Positions 4,881 to 6,306 of a stretch of 6,306 nt of DNA are shown in pieces; positions within the stretch are counted from its first letter, which is position 1, and the number at the start of each line of letters is the position of its first letter. Below the pieces are notes generated by a model, which was not told the DNA's origin, did not search any database, and was given only the letters and a program-made list of their open reading frames with translations. This DNA comes from Planctomycetota bacterium. Lineage in GTDB: Bacteria; Planctomycetota; Phycisphaerae; Sedimentisphaerales; Anaerobacaceae. A program made the translations under genes and the position numbers. The stretch is taken from the NCBI GenBank assembly GCA_017885385.1, contig JAFNGF010000217.1, positions 3,634 through 9,939 on the forward strand. Reading direction: 5' to 3'.

Positions 4881-6306
4881 GTGTTTGAGTCATTAACGGG
4901 AAAATTGAACTCGGTCTTCAGGTCTTTGGCCGGCCGGGGCAGAATCACCGAAGCAAATATTTCGGACGCCATGCACGACGTCCGCAAGGCCCTTTTGGAG
5001 GCGGACGTCAACTACGAGGTGGTGAAAAAGTTCTGCAAAGACGTCAAAGAGGCCGCCATTGGCGCCCAGGTTATAAAGAGCCTCCATCCCAGCCAGGTTC
5101 TGATAAAGATCGTCAACGACGAGCTGACCAAGCTGATGGGGCCGGTTGATACGCGGATTTATTTTGTTTCGCCCGGCCCGACCGTAATTATGTTGGCAGG
5201 CCTGCAGGGCGGCGGCAAAACGACCACCGCCGCCAAGCTCGGCAAATACCTGGTCTCAAAGGGTAAAAGGCCGCTCCTGGTCGCCGATGATTTGCAGAGG
5301 CCCGCCGCCATTGAGCAGCTGACCGTCCTGGGTGGGCAGCTAAATATAGACGTTTACAGCGAAGACAGCAAAGATTCGGTCAAGGTCGCCCAGAACGCGG
5401 TAAAGCACGCTAAAGAAAACGGCTATGAGGTGGTCGTGCTCGATACGGCTGGACGATTGCACGTCGATGAAGATATGATGGCCGAGCTTGCCGATGTCGC
5501 CAAAGCGGTAAATCCGCATCAGATTTATCTGGTTTGCGATGCGATGACCGGCCAGGACGCCGTCAATTCCGCCCGAGAATTCAACCAAAGACTGGAGCTG
5601 GATGGCGTCATCCTCACCAAGCTGGACGGCGACGCCCGCGGCGGAGCGGCACTGAGCGTCAAGGCCGTAACCGGCAAGCCCATCAAGTTCATAGGCGTCG
5701 GCGAAAAACTCGACAAGCTGGAAGAATTCCACCCCGAGCGCATGGCTACCCGAATCCTGGGTATGGGCGACGTCGTGACGCTGGTTGAAAAAGCCCAGGA
5801 GCATTTTCAAGCCGAAGAGGCGGCCAAAATGCAGCAGAAAATCGCCAAGGGCACATTCGGCTTTGACGACTTCCTCAAGCAGATGCAGGCCGTCAAAAAA
5901 ATGGGCGGGTTCGGCGATTTGCTCAAAATGATGCCCGGAATGGCAGGCCAGCTTGAAGGTCTGGACCTGGATGGGTCGGAGCTGTCGCACATGGAGGCCG
6001 TCGTGCAGTCTATGACGACTGCCGAGCGTCGCGAGCCGGACATTATCGACGCCTCCAGACGCCGGCGAATCGCCGCAGGCGCCGGGGTGCAGCCGCAGGA
6101 TGTGTCAGGTCTTGCCAAGACCTTCATGCGCAGCCGGGATATGCTCAAATCGCTCAGCGGCGGAACCTTCGGCGGGCTTCGATCTCTATTCTCGGGCGGG
6201 TTAAATGTGGGTGCGCTGAGTCAGATGATGTCGGGCGGCAAAAAAATAAAGCAGCGCTCAAGGCGAAAAAGAGTCATAAAGCGAAAAGGCAAAATCAAAC
6301 GCCGAT
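4881..6306 (+). CDS. ffh: signal recognition particle GTPase Ffh (SRP54), 3' end cut off
   Basis: Ffh binds signal sequences of nascent membrane proteins and 4.5S RNA, and delivers ribosomes to the FtsY receptor by GTP hydrolysis. The 475 residues present run past the window edge without a stop. The N domain opens with MFESLTGKL and holds the VRKALLEADV motif (34-43). The G domain has the P-loop GLQGGGKTT (107-115), DDLQRPAAIEQL, DTAGR (188-192) and TKLDGDARGG (246-255). The methionine-rich M domain starts near 300 (QMQAVKKMGGFGDLLKMMPGM) and includes the RNA-binding SRRRRIAAGAG (392-402). The P-loop has Gly where most Ffh have Ser or Ala (GLQGSGKTT). From residue 454 a tail holds 15 Lys/Arg among 22 residues, beyond the usual length of about 450. 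The start is GTG at 4881: a TAA closes the frame at 4863, no other start lies between, and MFESL matches the family. No Shine-Dalgarno is visible. Confidence 0.97.
   Translation, partial: MFESLTGKLNSVFRSLAGRGRITEANISDAMHDVRKALLEADVNYEVVKKFCKDVKEAAIGAQVIKSLHPSQVLIKIVNDELTKLMGPVDTRIYFVSPGPTVIMLAGLQGGGKTTTAAKLGKYLVSKGKRPLLVADDLQRPAAIEQLTVLGGQLNIDVYSEDSKDSVKVAQNAVKHAKENGYEVVVLDTAGRLHVDEDMMAELADVAKAVNPHQIYLVCDAMTGQDAVNSAREFNQRLELDGVILTKLDGDARGGAALSVKAVTGKPIKFIGVGEKLDKLEEFHPERMATRILGMGDVVTLVEKAQEHFQAEEAAKMQQKIAKGTFGFDDFLKQMQAVKKMGGFGDLLKMMPGMAGQLEGLDLDGSELSHMEAVVQSMTTAERREPDIIDASRRRRIAAGAGVQPQDVSGLAKTFMRSRDMLKSLSGGTFGGLRSLFSGGLNVGALSQMMSGGKKIKQRSRRKRVIKRKGKIKRR

Noticed and set aside
5340..5990. 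216-residue open frame on the minus strand
   Set aside because: It is the antisense shadow of the conserved ffh reading frame.

Overview
The window looks like ordinary chromosomal DNA from a moderately GC-rich bacterium, most likely a planctomycete of the Phycisphaerae type. That placement is an inference. It rests on a solitary prepilin-like protein with a KAFTLIELL leader and a C-terminal VDGH motif (a family greatly expanded in Planctomycetota), a twin-arginine-exported aldo/keto reductase, scarce Shine-Dalgarno sequences, and many short palindromic intergenic repeats. No marker here fixes the taxonomy.

Layout from left to right. Positions 1-253 are non-coding and hold a REP-like hairpin with a GCAA loop, an adjacent 12-bp palindrome and a short tandem repeat. 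Positions 254-1273 (minus) encode an exported aldo/keto reductase with a complete catalytic tetrad; its promoter would give an almost leaderless transcript. Positions 1311-1926 are mostly non-coding. They hold a composite inverted repeat of about 180 bp, a 31-codon remnant resembling the C-terminus of an MscS-type mechanosensitive channel, and a promoter. A tRNA-Leu(CAG) gene follows at 1927-2011. Positions 2012-2307 hold a CACAGAG repeat tract and a cluster of GC-rich palindromes that abuts the next gene. Two tandem, probably paralogous, seven-helix membrane proteins of unknown function follow (2308-3114 and 3125-3808); the Shine-Dalgarno of the second overlaps the stop codon of the first. 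A near-consensus sigma70-type promoter (TTGACC, 17 bp, TATAAT) then drives a type II secretion/type IV pilin-like pseudopilin (3951-4703). The window ends inside ffh (4881 to the edge), the SRP54 GTPase of the signal recognition particle. It is complete through the M domain and enters a strongly basic C-terminal tail.

The only clear operon is the pair of membrane proteins. Several products are envelope or export related (Tat-exported reductase, two polytopic membrane proteins, pseudopilin, SRP GTPase), but nothing in the sequence ties them into one pathway. I found no phage, CRISPR, toxin-antitoxin, secondary-metabolite or defence locus. The points most worth checking are the MscS remnant, the composite repeat, the paralogous membrane pair, the inverted repeats overlapping promoter elements of the reductase and ffh, and the unusual P-loop and basic tail of Ffh.
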